A stretch of DNA of 64,000 bases, from positions 1 through 64,000 of the forward strand of contig JAGPUQ010000016.1 in assembly GCA_018069525.1 (NCBI GenBank), read 5' to 3'. The position numbers were made by a program, and so were the translations under genes. This DNA is from Porticoccaceae bacterium (GTDB lineage Bacteria; Pseudomonadota; Gammaproteobacteria; Pseudomonadales; Porticoccaceae). Position 1 is the stretch's first letter, and every line of letters begins with the position of its first letter. The notes below the pieces were generated by a model. That model was not told the DNA's origin. It saw only the letters and a program-made list of their open reading frames with translations, and ran no database searches. This document shows, in pieces, positions 45,654-55,075 of this stretch.

Positions 45654-47005
45654 TAAGGCCAAATTCCTCGTTGCTCAACCACCTCAGCCAGCCGTTCGAT
45701 AGCGATCACCAATGCTGCGGTACGTAAATTGAGCGGGAAATCCGCTAGCTCTTCTGGCTCGGCAGGAGCCTCCGCCTGTAAGACTTGCCAGCGCTCAATC
45801 ACAACATCGACGGCGCGATAGATTTTTTTCAGCAGCTTGCTATTAATTTCGTCCAGTTCCCAGCTCTGATTTTGGAGGTTCTGTAGCCATTCAAAATAGC
45901 TGACGATAACGCCACCGGCGTTGGCGACGATATCGGGTAAAACCGTAATACCACGTTCACCCAGTATTTGGTCTGCCGCTGGCGTAATTGGGCTGTTGGC
46001 CGCCTCGACTACCAGTTTGGCGTGGATATTGGCGGCGTTGTGATTACAAATTTGTGCGCCCATCGCTGCCGGTACGAGTACATCGCACTCCAATTCCAAC
46101 AATGCCTCATTGGTTAAACTCAAAGTACCCGGTAGCCCCACTAAAGTACCGTGCTCACGCTTGTGTTCGGCAGCGGCATCGAGATCGATGCCCGCCTCGT
46201 TAACAATGCCGCCCTGGGAATCACTCAGGGCTATCACAATGGCTCCAGCCTCGGCAAATTTATGCGCGGCAACAGCACCGACATTACCGAAGCCCTGAAT
46301 TACCACGGTTGCACCTTTGAGTGTTTTTAATCCTTCAATCTGAAAATTTTCTACCAGGCGTTCCGTCGCGTGGAAACAACCCAAACCCGTAGCTTCCGTG
46401 CGCCCGGCAGAGCCACCCAGAGACAAGGGTTTACCGGTGACTACCGCACGATTATTGTTGCCGGAATGCATCACATCGTAGGTATCGTAAACCCAGGCCA
46501 TGGTTTGCGCATTGGTATAAAGATCGGGGGCGGGAATATCCGTATACGGTCCGATGTTATCACCCAGTTCGCTGACAAAGCGCCGGGTAACTTGTTGCAA
46601 CTCTCTTTGAGACAAACTTTTGGGGTCGCAGACTACCCCGCCTTTTGCGCCGCCAAATGGCACGTCGGACAGTGCGCATTTCCAGGTCATCAAGGAAGCC
46701 AGCAAACAAACTTCGGCAAGATTAAGGTCGGGATGGAAGCGCAGCCCACCCTTACCTGGGCCGATAGTGCGGTTGTGCACCACCCGATAGCCGCGAAACA
46801 CCTGCACCGAACCATCGTCCATTTCCACCGGGAAACTAACGGTTATTGTGCGCTTTGGTTGGCGTAAAGTTTCGACCAGGCCGGGCTGTAAATGGTTTAA
46901 ATACGGCAGGGCGCAATCAAGATTGGTTTCGGCTATTACGGTAGGATCAACTTGCTCCGCACCCATGCAGGGGGCGTGATTTGATAGTTCTTCAACACTT
47001 TCCAT
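45653..47005 (-). CDS. Glutamate dehydrogenase (Glu/Leu/Phe/Val family)
   Basis: The product is 450 residues. The glutamate/ammonia site is in KGGLRFHPDLNLAEVCLLAS and the family catalytic motif PFGGAKGGVVCDP (catalytic Lys). DIPAPDLYTNAQTMAWVYDTY follows. The Rossmann segment is VVIQGFGNVGAVAAHKFAEAGA, with a following Ser/Asp-rich strand (VIALSDSQGG). It interconverts glutamate and 2-oxoglutarate plus ammonia; NAD or NADP preference is not certain. It is coupled to the ABC-F gene by a one-base overlap and lies 70 nt after ttcA. Confidence 0.92.
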   Translation of the reverse strand: MESVEELSNHAPCMGAEQVDPTVIAETNLDCALPYLNHLQPGLVETLRQPKRTITVSFPVEMDDGSVQVFRGYRVVHNRTIGPGKGGLRFHPDLNLAEVCLLASLMTWKCALSDVPFGGAKGGVVCDPKSLSQRELQQVTRRFVSELGDNIGPYTDIPAPDLYTNAQTMAWVYDTYDVMHSGNNNRAVVTGKPLSLGGSAGRTEATGLGCFHATERLVENFQIEGLKTLKGATVVIQGFGNVGAVAAHKFAEAGAIVIALSDSQGGIVNEAGIDLDAAAEHKREHGTLVGLPGTLSLTNEALLELECDVLVPAAMGAQICNHNAANIHAKLVVEAANSPITPAADQILGERGITVLPDIVANAGGVIVSYFEWLQNLQNQSWELDEINSKLLKKIYRAVDVVIERWQVLQAEAPAEPEELADFPLNLRTAALVIAIERLAEVVEQRGIWP

Positions 47006-47016
47006 AAGGTGTCCTC

Positions 47017-47037
47017 AATAATTCTAAGTTCTAAGTT
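47017..47037 (-). repeat. Short tandem repeat upstream of the glutamate dehydrogenase gene
   Basis: TTCTAAG-type 7 bp units run three times (TTCTAAGTTCTAAGTTCTAAG) in the ttcA-gdh gap. This is one more instance of the short tandem duplications seen at gene boundaries here. Confidence 0.6.
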
Positions 47038-47075
47038 CTAAGCCCTGACCGAAGTGCACCAACTACTACAAATCT

Positions 47076-48011
47076 TTAAGTCAGATTAACAGCGTCTATC
47101 TGTTCAGGTATCCGTCCAGGCTTTTTAAATTCATATTGCGGCTGGGGAGCCGAACGATCCAGTTGCAGACCGGTAAAATCAAACAAATTAGTATCCGCCA
47201 ATTGAGAAGGCGAGACATTGCAGATCGAGGTGAATATAGTCTCTAGTCGTCCGGGATGACCAAGCTCCCACTGTTGCAGCATATCCTTGACTACCTGCCG
47301 TTGCAGGCCGTCCTGGGAGCCACACAGGTTACAGGGAATAATGGGAAACTGTTTGGCTTCGGCAAAGCGGGCAAGATCCTCCTCGCGGCAAAACGCCATC
47401 GGGCGGATAATCATATTTCTGCCGTCATCGCTGAGTAATTTTGGTGGCATGGCTTTGAGCTTGCCACCGAAAAACATATTCAAAAATAGTGTTTCGATAA
47501 TATCGTCACGGTGATGGCCCAGCGCAATTTTGGTGGCGCCAATTTCTTCAGCAAAACCGTACAAAGTGCCCCGCCGCAGGCGCGAACACAAACCACAATA
47601 GGTTTTGTTTTCCGGTACCAGCTCGGTAACTATGCTGTAGGTGTCTTTCTCGATAATATGAAACGGCACACCCAGGTCAGTGAGGTATTGCGGCAGCACG
47701 TGCTCGGGGAAGCCCGGCTGTTTTTGGTCCATATTGACCGCTACAATTTCAAATTTAATCGGTGCGGTGCGCTGTAAATTGAGCAAGATTTCGAGCATAC
47801 CGTAGGAGTCCTTCCCACCGGACAAGCACACCATCACTTTGTCGCCGGCTTCGATCATATTGTATTCGGCAATGGCCTTACCGACGTTACGACGCAGGCG
47901 TTTTTGCAGCTTGTTGAGCTCCAGTCGCTCGCGACCACGAATTTCGGGCGCTGTGTATTGAGCAACACCGGGGATAGATAGTTCTGGGTCTGACAGCTCT
48001 AATTCTGGCAT
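47076..48011 (-). CDS. ttcA: tRNA 2-thiocytidine(32) synthetase TtcA
   Basis: ATG 48011 ([20 protein letters not shown]) gives 311 residues; an upstream frame to 48092 looks like leader. The PP-loop is [18 protein letters not shown]. The [4Fe-4S] ligands are in [10 protein letters not shown] and the later [23 protein letters not shown] and [20 protein letters not shown] are family-specific. It thiolates C32 in some tRNAs using ATP and a persulfide donor. Confidence 0.95.
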   Translation of the reverse strand: MPELELSDPELSIPGVAQYTAPEIRGRERLELNKLQKRLRRNVGKAIAEYNMIEAGDKVMVCLSGGKDSYGMLEILLNLQRTAPIKFEIVAVNMDQKQPGFPEHVLPQYLTDLGVPFHIIEKDTYSIVTELVPENKTYCGLCSRLRRGTLYGFAEEIGATKIALGHHRDDIIETLFLNMFFGGKLKAMPPKLLSDDGRNMIIRPMAFCREEDLARFAEAKQFPIIPCNLCGSQDGLQRQVVKDMLQQWELGHPGRLETIFTSICNVSPSQLADTNLFDFTGLQLDRSAPQPQYEFKKPGRIPEQIDAVNLT

Positions 48012-48132
48012 AGGGGGATAGCTCACGTGGTATTCGAATAACGACCAGGGGTAACAGCCGGTTATTTTACCACTTACCCAGCCACACACCACATGGAGCG
48101 GCGACCCTGGTATTGCCTACTTATTTTGGCGT

Positions 48133-48156
48133 AAAAAAAAGCGCCTAAACGGCGCT
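48133..48156 (-). terminator. Rho-independent terminator
   Basis: On the minus strand AGCGCC, a loop GTTTA and GGCGCT are followed by eight T. It lies about 95 nt past the stop of the DUF547 gene and before ttcA, so it separates the two. Confidence 0.82.
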
Positions 48157-48225
48157 ATACAAAGTAGGGCTTAAATTCTGCGTCGAGACCGGTGGCGCAG
48201 GCAAGCCCGTTAGGGAGTTTTCTAT

Positions 48226-48261
48226 TCAAGGGGCATTTTAAGAGCCATCTTAAGGGCCATT
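48226..48261 (-). repeat. Three in-frame 12 bp units spanning the DUF547 stop codon
   Basis: On the minus strand: AATGGCCCTTAA (gene end), GATGGCTCTTAA, AATGCCCCTTGA. The 12 bp unit keeps frame, so each copy ends in an in-frame stop (TAA, TAA, TGA), giving NGP*, DGS*, NAP*. Confidence 0.88.
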
Positions 48262-49086
48262 AAGCGCCCAGTCGTGTCGGAATTTTATGTCACCGCTAAA
48301 TCCGAGCAGGTACAGGGCCTGGCGATCATCGGAGTAATGGGCGAAGACTTTCAGTAAACTCTTCTGGCTTTTAGCGAAATCCTTCTGGTACCAGTCGAAA
48401 ATACTAGAGGCCTGGAGTTTGCCTTTGCTCAGGGAAACGCCGCGGTCGTGGTTAACAAACTCCTGGCCGGTTTTCTTTAACAATTTGGCCTGGTTCTGCG
48501 CAGTAAAGGCTTGAGCCTGCAAGCTGGGGCAACCCAGGCTCGCACAGGCCAGACCAAAATGAATCTTATGGTCTTTCCAGATCGGCCTGAGAATGCGGTG
48601 CTCGATATCATTTAGCGACAGCTCCTGTTGAGCAACGGTCACCAGGGGCGTATCCCACGGCCCTTTAGAGAAGCCCTTACCCCTGATGTCCTGCACGCTC
48701 TTGATGGGATAGCTTTTAACAACCAGGTTCACCACCAGCGCGTTGTAGAAATTCATCCAGTACGCTTTTTGCTCAAGTTTGCGGTAGGTGCGCGGATCGA
48801 CGGCCGCCATGGCATCGACATAAGATTGCAAGCGTTTTCGATCATCCTTACTAACATCGCCGTAGCGAAAACGGTTAATACCGGAAGTGTGCCGGGTGAC
48901 TACATAACGGCTCAGGATTGAATTCCAGGCGCTGTGATCAATCGTGCGATAGCTACGCTCGTTGCTGGCATCCCAATAACGCCAATACTCGGCACTGGGG
49001 GCCGCCAGTAGCGCAGGGCTCAGTAATAAACCTAACACCAGTCCGATTAAGCTTTTCTGTACTTGTATGCCTCTCTGCACTCTCAT
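48250..49086 (-). CDS. Secreted DUF547-domain protein
   Basis: The product is 278 residues. The signal peptide is SLIGLVLGLLLSPALLAAPS near residues 12-31. The DUF547 domain follows, with its hallmarks YWMNFYNALVVNLVVKSYP, LNDIEHRILRP and HFGLACASLGCPSL, then LSKGKLQASSIFDWYQKDF. DUF547 proteins are widespread and lack a proven reaction; the conserved Cys pair in CASLGC is part of the family pattern. It is expected in the periplasm. It is monocistronic, with its own terminator. Confidence 0.85.
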   Translation of the reverse strand: MRVQRGIQVQKSLIGLVLGLLLSPALLAAPSAEYWRYWDASNERSYRTIDHSAWNSILSRYVVTRHTSGINRFRYGDVSKDDRKRLQSYVDAMAAVDPRTYRKLEQKAYWMNFYNALVVNLVVKSYPIKSVQDIRGKGFSKGPWDTPLVTVAQQELSLNDIEHRILRPIWKDHKIHFGLACASLGCPSLQAQAFTAQNQAKLLKKTGQEFVNHDRGVSLSKGKLQASSIFDWYQKDFAKSQKSLLKVFAHYSDDRQALYLLGFSGDIKFRHDWALNGP

Positions 49087-49193
49087 ATTGACCTTTCCTG
49101 CGTTGGCTAACGCTGAACGTTATTCGTGAATATCGATCACGGTAGCTTTGATAACACCATTGTAACTGGCATACAATCCGAAAACCTTTTTTT

Positions 49194-50498
49194 GTGAAAC
49201 AGTTACCTATGGTTCCTCTGACAGCGTCCCAACTTCATGCCATCGACCGCCAACACATCTGGCACCCCTACTCTTCGACTTTGGAGCCAATTCCAAGCTA
49301 TGCCATTAGCCGAGCTCGGGGCTGCAGACTCTATTTGGAAGATGGCCAGCAACTGATCGACGGCATGTCTTCCTGGTGGGCGGCCATCCACGGCTACAAT
49401 CATTCTCACCTCAACGAGGCGGTTCAGCATCAATTGGACAAGATGGCTCACGTAATGTTCGGTGGCATTATCCACGAACCTGCCGCCCGATTAGCGGAAA
49501 CGTTGGTGGAAATCACCCCCCCTGGACTCAACAAAGTGTTTTTTTCCGATTCTGGCTCGGTGAGTGTGGAAGTCGCCATCAAAATGGCGGTGCAGTACTG
49601 GCAGGCACTGGGTGTGCCTCAAAAACATCGCTTGCTCTCATTGCGCGGCGGCTATCACGGCGACACCTTCGCGGCTATGTCGGTCTGCGACCCCGATACC
49701 GGCATGCACCACCTGTTCAACAAAATTTTACCGCAGCAAGTTTTTGCCGATAGGCCTGGCTGTCGGTTTGGAGAGGACTGGGAAGACGAGTACATCGACG
49801 ACTTTAAACATCAGATCAGCCAACACGCTGATGAACTGGCCGCGGTTATTTTAGAACCCATTGTTCAGGGTGCCGGCGGTATGCACTTTTACTCGCCGGA
49901 ATTTTTAGTTCAGGTTCGCGACCTTTGTGATCAATACAACGTTCTCTTGATCGCCGATGAAATCGCCACCGGCTTTGGCCGCACCGGGCGACTATTCGCC
50001 TGCGAATGGGCCGATATCAGCCCTGACATACTGTGCGTCGGCAAGGCACTAACCGGTGGTTACATGACCCTGGCCGCAACGCTGTGTACCGACAAAATCA
50101 GCATCGGTATTTGCACCGGAGAAGGCGGAGTGTTTATGCACGGCCCCACATTTATGGCTAATCCGCTGGCCTGTGCCACCGCAAATGCGAGCATTGAGTT
50201 ATTGCTTGAACGAGATTGGCAAGGTGCCATTCAACGTATTGAGGGTCAGTTAATTCGCGAACTCGAACCCTGTCGCCACTACGAGGGCGTTGCCGATGTG
50301 CGCGTACTCGGTGCGATTGGCGTCGTGGAAATGAAACAGGCGGTGGATGTCGCCGCCTTGCAAAAGCAGTTTGTCGATCATGGCGTCTGGATTCGACCCT
50401 TTGGCAAACTGGTGTATGTTATGCCGCCCTACATTATCAGCGAAGCGCTGTTAAGCCAACTGACCCACGCTATGGTTGAGGTGTTACAGCACCAGTAG
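49194..50498 (+). CDS. bioA: Adenosylmethionine-8-amino-7-oxononanoate aminotransferase
   Basis: The product is 434 residues from GTG 49194 (ATG 49209 is an alternative). This PLP enzyme makes diaminononanoate in biotin synthesis, using S-adenosylmethionine as amino donor. Landmarks: IWHPYSSTLEPIPSYAISRA, WWAAIHGYNH, SLRGGYHGDTFAAMSVCDP, LIADEIATGFGRTG and the PLP-Lys in CVGKALTGGYMTLAATL. MHGPTFMANPLACATANASI is BioA-specific. The other bio genes are not adjacent. Confidence 0.95.
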   Translation: MKQLPMVPLTASQLHAIDRQHIWHPYSSTLEPIPSYAISRARGCRLYLEDGQQLIDGMSSWWAAIHGYNHSHLNEAVQHQLDKMAHVMFGGIIHEPAARLAETLVEITPPGLNKVFFSDSGSVSVEVAIKMAVQYWQALGVPQKHRLLSLRGGYHGDTFAAMSVCDPDTGMHHLFNKILPQQVFADRPGCRFGEDWEDEYIDDFKHQISQHADELAAVILEPIVQGAGGMHFYSPEFLVQVRDLCDQYNVLLIADEIATGFGRTGRLFACEWADISPDILCVGKALTGGYMTLAATLCTDKISIGICTGEGGVFMHGPTFMANPLACATANASIELLLERDWQGAIQRIEGQLIRELEPCRHYEGVADVRVLGAIGVVEMKQAVDVAALQKQFVDHGVWIRPFGKLVYVMPPYIISEALLSQLTHAMVEVLQHQ

Positions 50499-50545
50499 TA
50501 CTCATCGCAACCGTACTTACCTCAACCGTGCATGACTAAACCTGC

Positions 50546-51457
50546 TTAACTAAACATGTGCTCTGGCGAAAACGGCGGAACCCAGTCTAAGGTCTTACAA
50601 GTGTGCTCGATATCGATTTCCAGGTCTCCCGTCAAACGCTCAATTTGCGCTTGAGGACCGAGCTTACCGATAAGCTTTAAGCCCAGTGTAGGAAACGGCA
50701 ACAGCATCGGTTTGCGGCCCACCCCTTGAGCGATAAGCTTAATCAGTTGCGGTGTAGACAGGGCATGACCATCTGCGGCCAGGAAGGTTTCCCCGGAAGC
50801 TTTTGGGTGAGTAAGACAGACATAAATAAGATCACACAGATTCGGCAGCGCCAATAAATCTCTTTTATTATGAATACTGCCAAGGGGTAGTGGAATACGG
50901 TATTTTATCGCCTTTTCAAGTACAGCTAAATTTCCCTTAACCCGCTCCCCGTAAATCAAAGGTGGCCGAATAATCGTAAGCTCCATTCTCGCGTCAACAC
51001 AAAACGTCTGCAAAGCCAGTTCCGCTTCGTATTTTGACTGGCCATAAGCGTCTTCGGGGTTTTCTGGGCTATCGACTGTAAATGGCTCACCACAGGTTTG
51101 ATTGCCGTTAACTTTAATACTACTCAAAAAAATAAAGCGTTTTATTCCAGCGCGAACTGCCGCCTCGGCAACGGCAAGGGTATTCTCGACGTTAGTTTCC
51201 CGGTACAAAGCCAGGCACTCGCTACCGTTCTCGTTGGTGTGATGAGTTCTCGCAGCCAGGTGAACCAGAACATCGTGCTGCTGAAGTAGGTCGAGAGTTT
51301 GTTGAGGGTTTTTAAAATCCGAAATAGTGGTGCTGGGCTTCCCATCAATCACACAGGGGGTTCTGGTGATCGGAGTAACATTCAGTTTGTGCTGCTGTAG
51401 ATAGGAACACAGCGCCTGCCCAACAAAGCCATTAGCCCCAGTGATCGCAACATTCAT
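50546..51457 (-). CDS. NAD-dependent epimerase/dehydratase (extended SDR, nucleotide-sugar type)
   Basis: This is a 303-residue extended SDR. TGANGFVGQALCSYL binds NAD. VHLAARTHHTNENGS and the catalytic set FLSSIKVNG (Ser) with YGQSKYEAELAL (Tyr and Lys) follow, then IIRPPLIYGERVKGNL. It belongs to the GalE-like group, which includes UDP-GlcNAc C4-epimerases and UDP-sugar dehydratases of surface polysaccharide pathways. No glycosyltransferase lies nearby, so the sugar is unknown. Confidence 0.83.
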   Translation of the reverse strand: MNVAITGANGFVGQALCSYLQQHKLNVTPITRTPCVIDGKPSTTISDFKNPQQTLDLLQQHDVLVHLAARTHHTNENGSECLALYRETNVENTLAVAEAAVRAGIKRFIFLSSIKVNGNQTCGEPFTVDSPENPEDAYGQSKYEAELALQTFCVDARMELTIIRPPLIYGERVKGNLAVLEKAIKYRIPLPLGSIHNKRDLLALPNLCDLIYVCLTHPKASGETFLAADGHALSTPQLIKLIAQGVGRKPMLLPFPTLGLKLIGKLGPQAQIERLTGDLEIDIEHTCKTLDWVPPFSPEHMFS

Positions 51458-51509
51458 AAGTCGTTTTACGCTTAGTTATTTTACACTTAGAGTTAATATA
51501 TCTTATCGA

Positions 51510-51528
51510 CGACTCTAGTCTAGAGTCG
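51510..51528. repeat. Near-perfect 19 bp palindrome CGACTCTAG-T-CTAGAGTCG
   Basis: Nine bases on each side of a single T are exact inverse copies. It lies between the epimerase start and the end of the trpS repeat array. It could be an operator for the epimerase gene, whose start is 53 nt away, or a hairpin at the end of the trpS transcript. Confidence 0.6.
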
Positions 51529-51531
51529 GCC

Positions 51532-51636
51532 TTACTTTAAAGGTCCAACCCCTTACTTTAAAAACCTGGTCGCCTACTTTAAAAACCTGGCCGCCTATTT
51601 TAAAGACCTGACCACCTATTTTAAAGGTCGAATCCC
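51532..51636 (-). repeat. Five in-frame 21 bp units spanning the trpS stop codon
   Basis: The last 21 bp of trpS (51616-51636, ending CCTTTAAAATAG) is followed by four 21 bp units at 51595-51615, 51574-51594, 51553-51573 and 51532-51552. Each keeps the reading frame and ends in TTTAAA/G-TAG or -TAA. If read through they would encode VVRSLK*, AARFLK*, ATRFLK*, GVGPLK*. Confidence 0.93.
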
Positions 51637-52623
51637 TACCGCCTCTCGCAACTGGGTAATCAACGGGCGGCTAATGGTGCGCGCTTTTTCCGCACCGGCC
51701 TGCAAAATAGTTTCTATTTCTCCCGGAGTTTCCAGCAGCGTGTTATAGCGTTCTCGCGCTTCTGCCAATTCGGTATTCACCAGTTCAAACAAGCGTTTTT
51801 TTGCTTCGCCCCAGGCAATGCCATTAGCGTATTCTTCACGCATTTCCGCCGTCTGCTCCGGTGTGGCAAAGGCCTGCCAAATCTGAAACACCGTCGAGGT
51901 ATCCGGGTCTTTTGGTTCACCGGGTTCCAGCAAATTGGTCTGGATTTTATTAATACTTTTTTTAAGCTTTTTTTCTGGCAAAAATAGCGGGATGGTGTTG
52001 CCGTAACTTTTACTCATCTTGCGGCCATCCAAACCCTGCAACACGGCGACGTTATCGTCCAACAGCGCCTCGGGCAACACAAAATGATCGCCGTAATGGT
52101 GATTAAAACGTTGGGCAATATCCCGCGCCATTTCAATGTGCTGAATTTGATCCCGGCCCACGGGAATCTTGTGGCCATTAAACATCAAGATATCCGCCGC
52201 CATCAGTATCGGATAAGCAAACAAACCCATATTAATACCAAAATCTGGATCTTCACCCGCCTGCTCGTTTTCATGTACCACGGCTTTATAAGCGTGGGCG
52301 CGATTCATCAGGCCCTTGGCTGTCATGCAGGTCAGCAACCAGGTCAGTTCGGGGATTTCAGGAATGTCCGACTGCCGGTAAAAACAGGCGTGTTCCACAT
52401 CCAGCCCCAGCGCTAACCAGGTAGCGGCAATTTCCAGCGTTGAGCGATGCACCAATTCCGGGTCGTGGCTTTTAATCAAGGCATGGTAGTCGGCCAAAAA
52501 ATAAAACGACTCCACATTAGTGCGCTTGCTCGCTGCAATAGCCGGGCGAATAGCGCCGACATAATTACCCAAATGCGGCACGCCTGTGGTGGTAATCCCG
52601 GTAAGTACTCGTTCAAGAATCAT
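51616..52623 (-). CDS. trpS: Tryptophanyl-tRNA synthetase
   Basis: The product is 335 residues, the usual bacterial size. The HIGH-type motif is [14 protein letters not shown] near residue 13 and the KMSKS loop [12 protein letters not shown] near residue 195. [13 protein letters not shown] and [21 protein letters not shown] are family blocks. It charges tRNA-Trp. Its stop codon lies in the first unit of a five-fold in-frame 21 bp repeat, so the C-terminal residues IRPLK may themselves be repeat-derived. Confidence 0.96.
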   Translation of the reverse strand: MILERVLTGITTTGVPHLGNYVGAIRPAIAASKRTNVESFYFLADYHALIKSHDPELVHRSTLEIAATWLALGLDVEHACFYRQSDIPEIPELTWLLTCMTAKGLMNRAHAYKAVVHENEQAGEDPDFGINMGLFAYPILMAADILMFNGHKIPVGRDQIQHIEMARDIAQRFNHHYGDHFVLPEALLDDNVAVLQGLDGRKMSKSYGNTIPLFLPEKKLKKSINKIQTNLLEPGEPKDPDTSTVFQIWQAFATPEQTAEMREEYANGIAWGEAKKRLFELVNTELAEARERYNTLLETPGEIETILQAGAEKARTISRPLITQLREAVGIRPLK

Positions 52624-52832
52624 AAGAACCTAAAAATTTGTGTGTCATTAATTAGTAACTAGCAACCAGCGCACATAATACCCGATTACCCCGAGTCTGA
52701 ACCCGCCTGACATCTTAAAACTGTGGCTTTTAGTGTATTTCCTTTTATGATGGTAAGCGAAGTAGCTATACCTTGATATTCCCACACAAGGATATGCACA
52801 ACACTAGCACGTCATAAACAAGGCCACCGTAC

Positions 52833-53990
52833 ATGCCAACAATAAATCGCTGCTACAACGTTAATGACTTCCGTGAATTGGCACGCAAGAAATTGCCCGC
52901 CCCGCTATTTCACTATATCGATGGTGCCGCGGACGACGAGTACACCAAGCACCGCAACACTGCCGCCTTTGAACGCTATCAATTGGTACCGAGCATTTTG
53001 CAGGACGTAACCAACATCGATATGCGCACCAGAGTATTAGGTTGCGATATCGACTGGCCGGTAATACTCGCCCCCACCGGTATGTCGCGGTTTTTCCACT
53101 ATCAAGGTGAGACCGCCGTTGCACGAGCCGCGCAATCCAGCGGCACTCTCTATTCCCTGTCCACGGTATCCACCACTACCATTGAAGACGTCGCCGCAGC
53201 CACCAGCGGGCCAAAATTATTTCAGCTGTACGCCTTACGGGACGACAGCATTAACAATGAATTGATCGAACGCTGCAAAGCCGCCAACTACGACGCCCTG
53301 TGTTTGACCGTAGACACCGTCGTGCAGGGCAATCGAGAGCGGGATTTGCGCACCGGGATGACCGTGCCGCCCGCGCTCACGCTTAAGAGCTTTGCCAGCT
53401 TCGCCGCGCGACCGCAGTGGTGCTACCGCTACCTCACCTCCCCCGCTCTGCAAATGGCCAACCTCGCCCACCATATTAGCGAAGGCAGTACCGAGGTCAG
53501 CTCCCTGGGTAGTTATATCAACGGCCAGTTTGATCGCGCCCTCAACTGGAACTACGCCGAGAAAGTCATCGCACGCTGGTCGGGGCCATTTGCCATCAAA
53601 GGCATACTATCTGTTGAAGATGCCCGCAAAGCTGCTGCTATGGGGGCCAGCGCGATCATCATCTCCAATCACGGCGGCCGTCAACTGGATAGCGTTCCTG
53701 CACCCATCGAGGTCTTACCCGAAATCGCTGATGCGGTGGGCGGCCAGGTCGAAATCATTCTCGATGGCGGCGTGCGTCGCGGCACCCATGTTCTCAAAGC
53801 CCTCGCCCTGGGTGCCACCGCTTGCATGATGGGACGCCCCTATCTGTATGGCCTGGCCGCCGGTGGTCAAGCGGGAGTTGAACGGGTACTGGAATTACTG
53901 CGGGCAGAAATTGAACGGGGCATGATACTCAGCGGTCGAGCGTCTCTCGCTGATCTCAACGACAGCGTTTTAAGACGAACAGACAGCTAA
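52833..53990 (+). CDS. FMN-dependent alpha-hydroxy acid dehydrogenase (LldD family)
   Basis: This is a 385-residue FMN TIM-barrel enzyme. Start region: NDFRELARKKLPAPLFHYIDGAADDEYTKH. FMN contacts: PVILAPTGMSRFFH and LYSLSTVSTTTIEDVA. Active-site His/Arg: IISNHGGRQLDSVPAPIEVL, then ILDGGVRRGTHVLKALALGATA. The family includes L-lactate, glycolate and mandelate dehydrogenases. The substrate is not set by the residues I can assign; no lactate permease or regulator is adjacent. It stands alone with ~210 nt upstream of promoter space. Confidence 0.88.
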   Translation: MPTINRCYNVNDFRELARKKLPAPLFHYIDGAADDEYTKHRNTAAFERYQLVPSILQDVTNIDMRTRVLGCDIDWPVILAPTGMSRFFHYQGETAVARAAQSSGTLYSLSTVSTTTIEDVAAATSGPKLFQLYALRDDSINNELIERCKAANYDALCLTVDTVVQGNRERDLRTGMTVPPALTLKSFASFAARPQWCYRYLTSPALQMANLAHHISEGSTEVSSLGSYINGQFDRALNWNYAEKVIARWSGPFAIKGILSVEDARKAAAMGASAIIISNHGGRQLDSVPAPIEVLPEIADAVGGQVEIILDGGVRRGTHVLKALALGATACMMGRPYLYGLAAGGQAGVERVLELLRAEIERGMILSGRASLADLNDSVLRRTDS

Positions 53991-54265
53991 AAAATAGGTA
54001 GAAGCTCATCTCGACGCCCACTGGACAAACCTCCAGGCACCAATTTTCACCCACGATTTTAAGCTTCTATTTTGCTCTCATCCGTTGATATACTGGACTG
54101 GTATCGAATTTCACAGCAGCATCGATATTGCCCGGCAGCACTTGCAGTCGCCATCCGGTTAAAACCTTAGCAGCAATATTAGTATTATCATTAGTAATAA
54201 TATTGGGAATTATAAAAATAGAGCCTACAACACCGGCTTTTAATCTAGCACACAGGAGTTTACAC

Positions 54266-54676
54266 ATGGGTATGATGCAAGAGTTTAAAGAGTTCGCCAT
54301 CAAAGGTAATGTGGTCGATATGGCCGTCGGTATTATCATCGGTGCCGCGTTTGGCAAAATCGTTTCCTCAGCCGTAGCTGACATTGTCATGCCGCCCATT
54401 GGCGTGATGATGGGCGGAGTCAATTTTGTTGATCTCGGTTACGTCATTCAAGAGGCCGTGGGCGAGCAAGGCGCTGTCTCAATCGCTTATGGCAAGTTTA
54501 TTCAAACCCTTATCGACTTTGTGATTATTGCTCTTGCCGTATTCGTGGGCATCAAAGCAATGAATTCGATGAAAAAGGAAGAACAAGTCGTCGAGGAAGC
54601 ACCTGCTGAGCCAGAACCCAGCGCAGAAGAAAATCTGCTCACTGAGATTCGCGATTTACTCAGACAGCGAGGGTAA
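54266..54676 (+). CDS. mscL: Large-conductance mechanosensitive channel
   Basis: The product is 136 residues from ATG 54266 with AGGAG 7 nt upstream. The N-terminal amphipathic helix [20 protein letters not shown] is nearly invariant, TM1 is [20 protein letters not shown], and TM2 follows the periplasmic loop ([20 protein letters not shown]). The Glu-rich end is the cytoplasmic helix bundle. The pentamer opens under membrane tension to release solutes. It is the last host gene before the integron cassette array. Confidence 0.96.
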   Translation: MGMMQEFKEFAIKGNVVDMAVGIIIGAAFGKIVSSAVADIVMPPIGVMMGGVNFVDLGYVIQEAVGEQGAVSIAYGKFIQTLIDFVIIALAVFVGIKAMNSMKKEEQVVEEAPAEPEPSAEENLLTEIRDLLRQRG

Positions 54677-54723
54677 CTACCTAACGGTAGCACCTAGCAA
54701 TAGTTAAGCTAGCAATAGCACCT

Positions 54724-54754
54724 AAGGCCCGACTGAAAACAGTGGGGCCTTTTT
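54724..54754 (+). terminator. Rho-independent terminator of mscL
   Basis: AAGGCCC pairs with GGGCCTT, with an inner ACTG-AAAA-CAGT hairpin separated by one G on each side. T54750-T54754 follow. It lies about 48 nt past the mscL stop and shields mscL from the cassette array. Confidence 0.85.
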
Positions 54755-55053
54755 AATTTCCGGCCCTGTTGATTCCAATCAAACTGGCCGACCTAAAAGC
54801 CAAGATCAGCAGACCCCTTTCCCTGTATCTTGGAAATCGACACCATAAGCCATTGATTTGTAAGGGCGTGCTTAACTAACAAGAGCCTGGATAATAATTA
54901 GAGTGGTCGAATTTAGCTTGCCGTGTACACTGCGTATAAACAAAACGACACCTTTTAACTTATTGTTATTAAAACCAAATCATCCCGGCTACGGTCTCCT
55001 TCACCCAAAATAGAGTTGAAAGTGATATAAAGCCTATGGCTATTGAATAAACT
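54755..55053. other. Sequence between mscL and the cassette array
   Basis: This 299 nt AT-rich stretch has no credible ORF. No integrase gene, Pc-type promoter or recognisable attI was found, so the array may have been seeded at a secondary site. It ends at the G54054-equivalent crossover base of the heptamer GTTATGT at 55054. No other feature was seen. Confidence 0.4.
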
Positions 55054-55075
55054 GTTATGTGTACAAGGAGATTAA

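Noticed and set aside
54755-55053. Integron integrase or attI upstream of the cassettes
   Set aside because: No ORF with tyrosine-recombinase motifs on either strand and no attI-like sequence; the array is listed as integrase-less.
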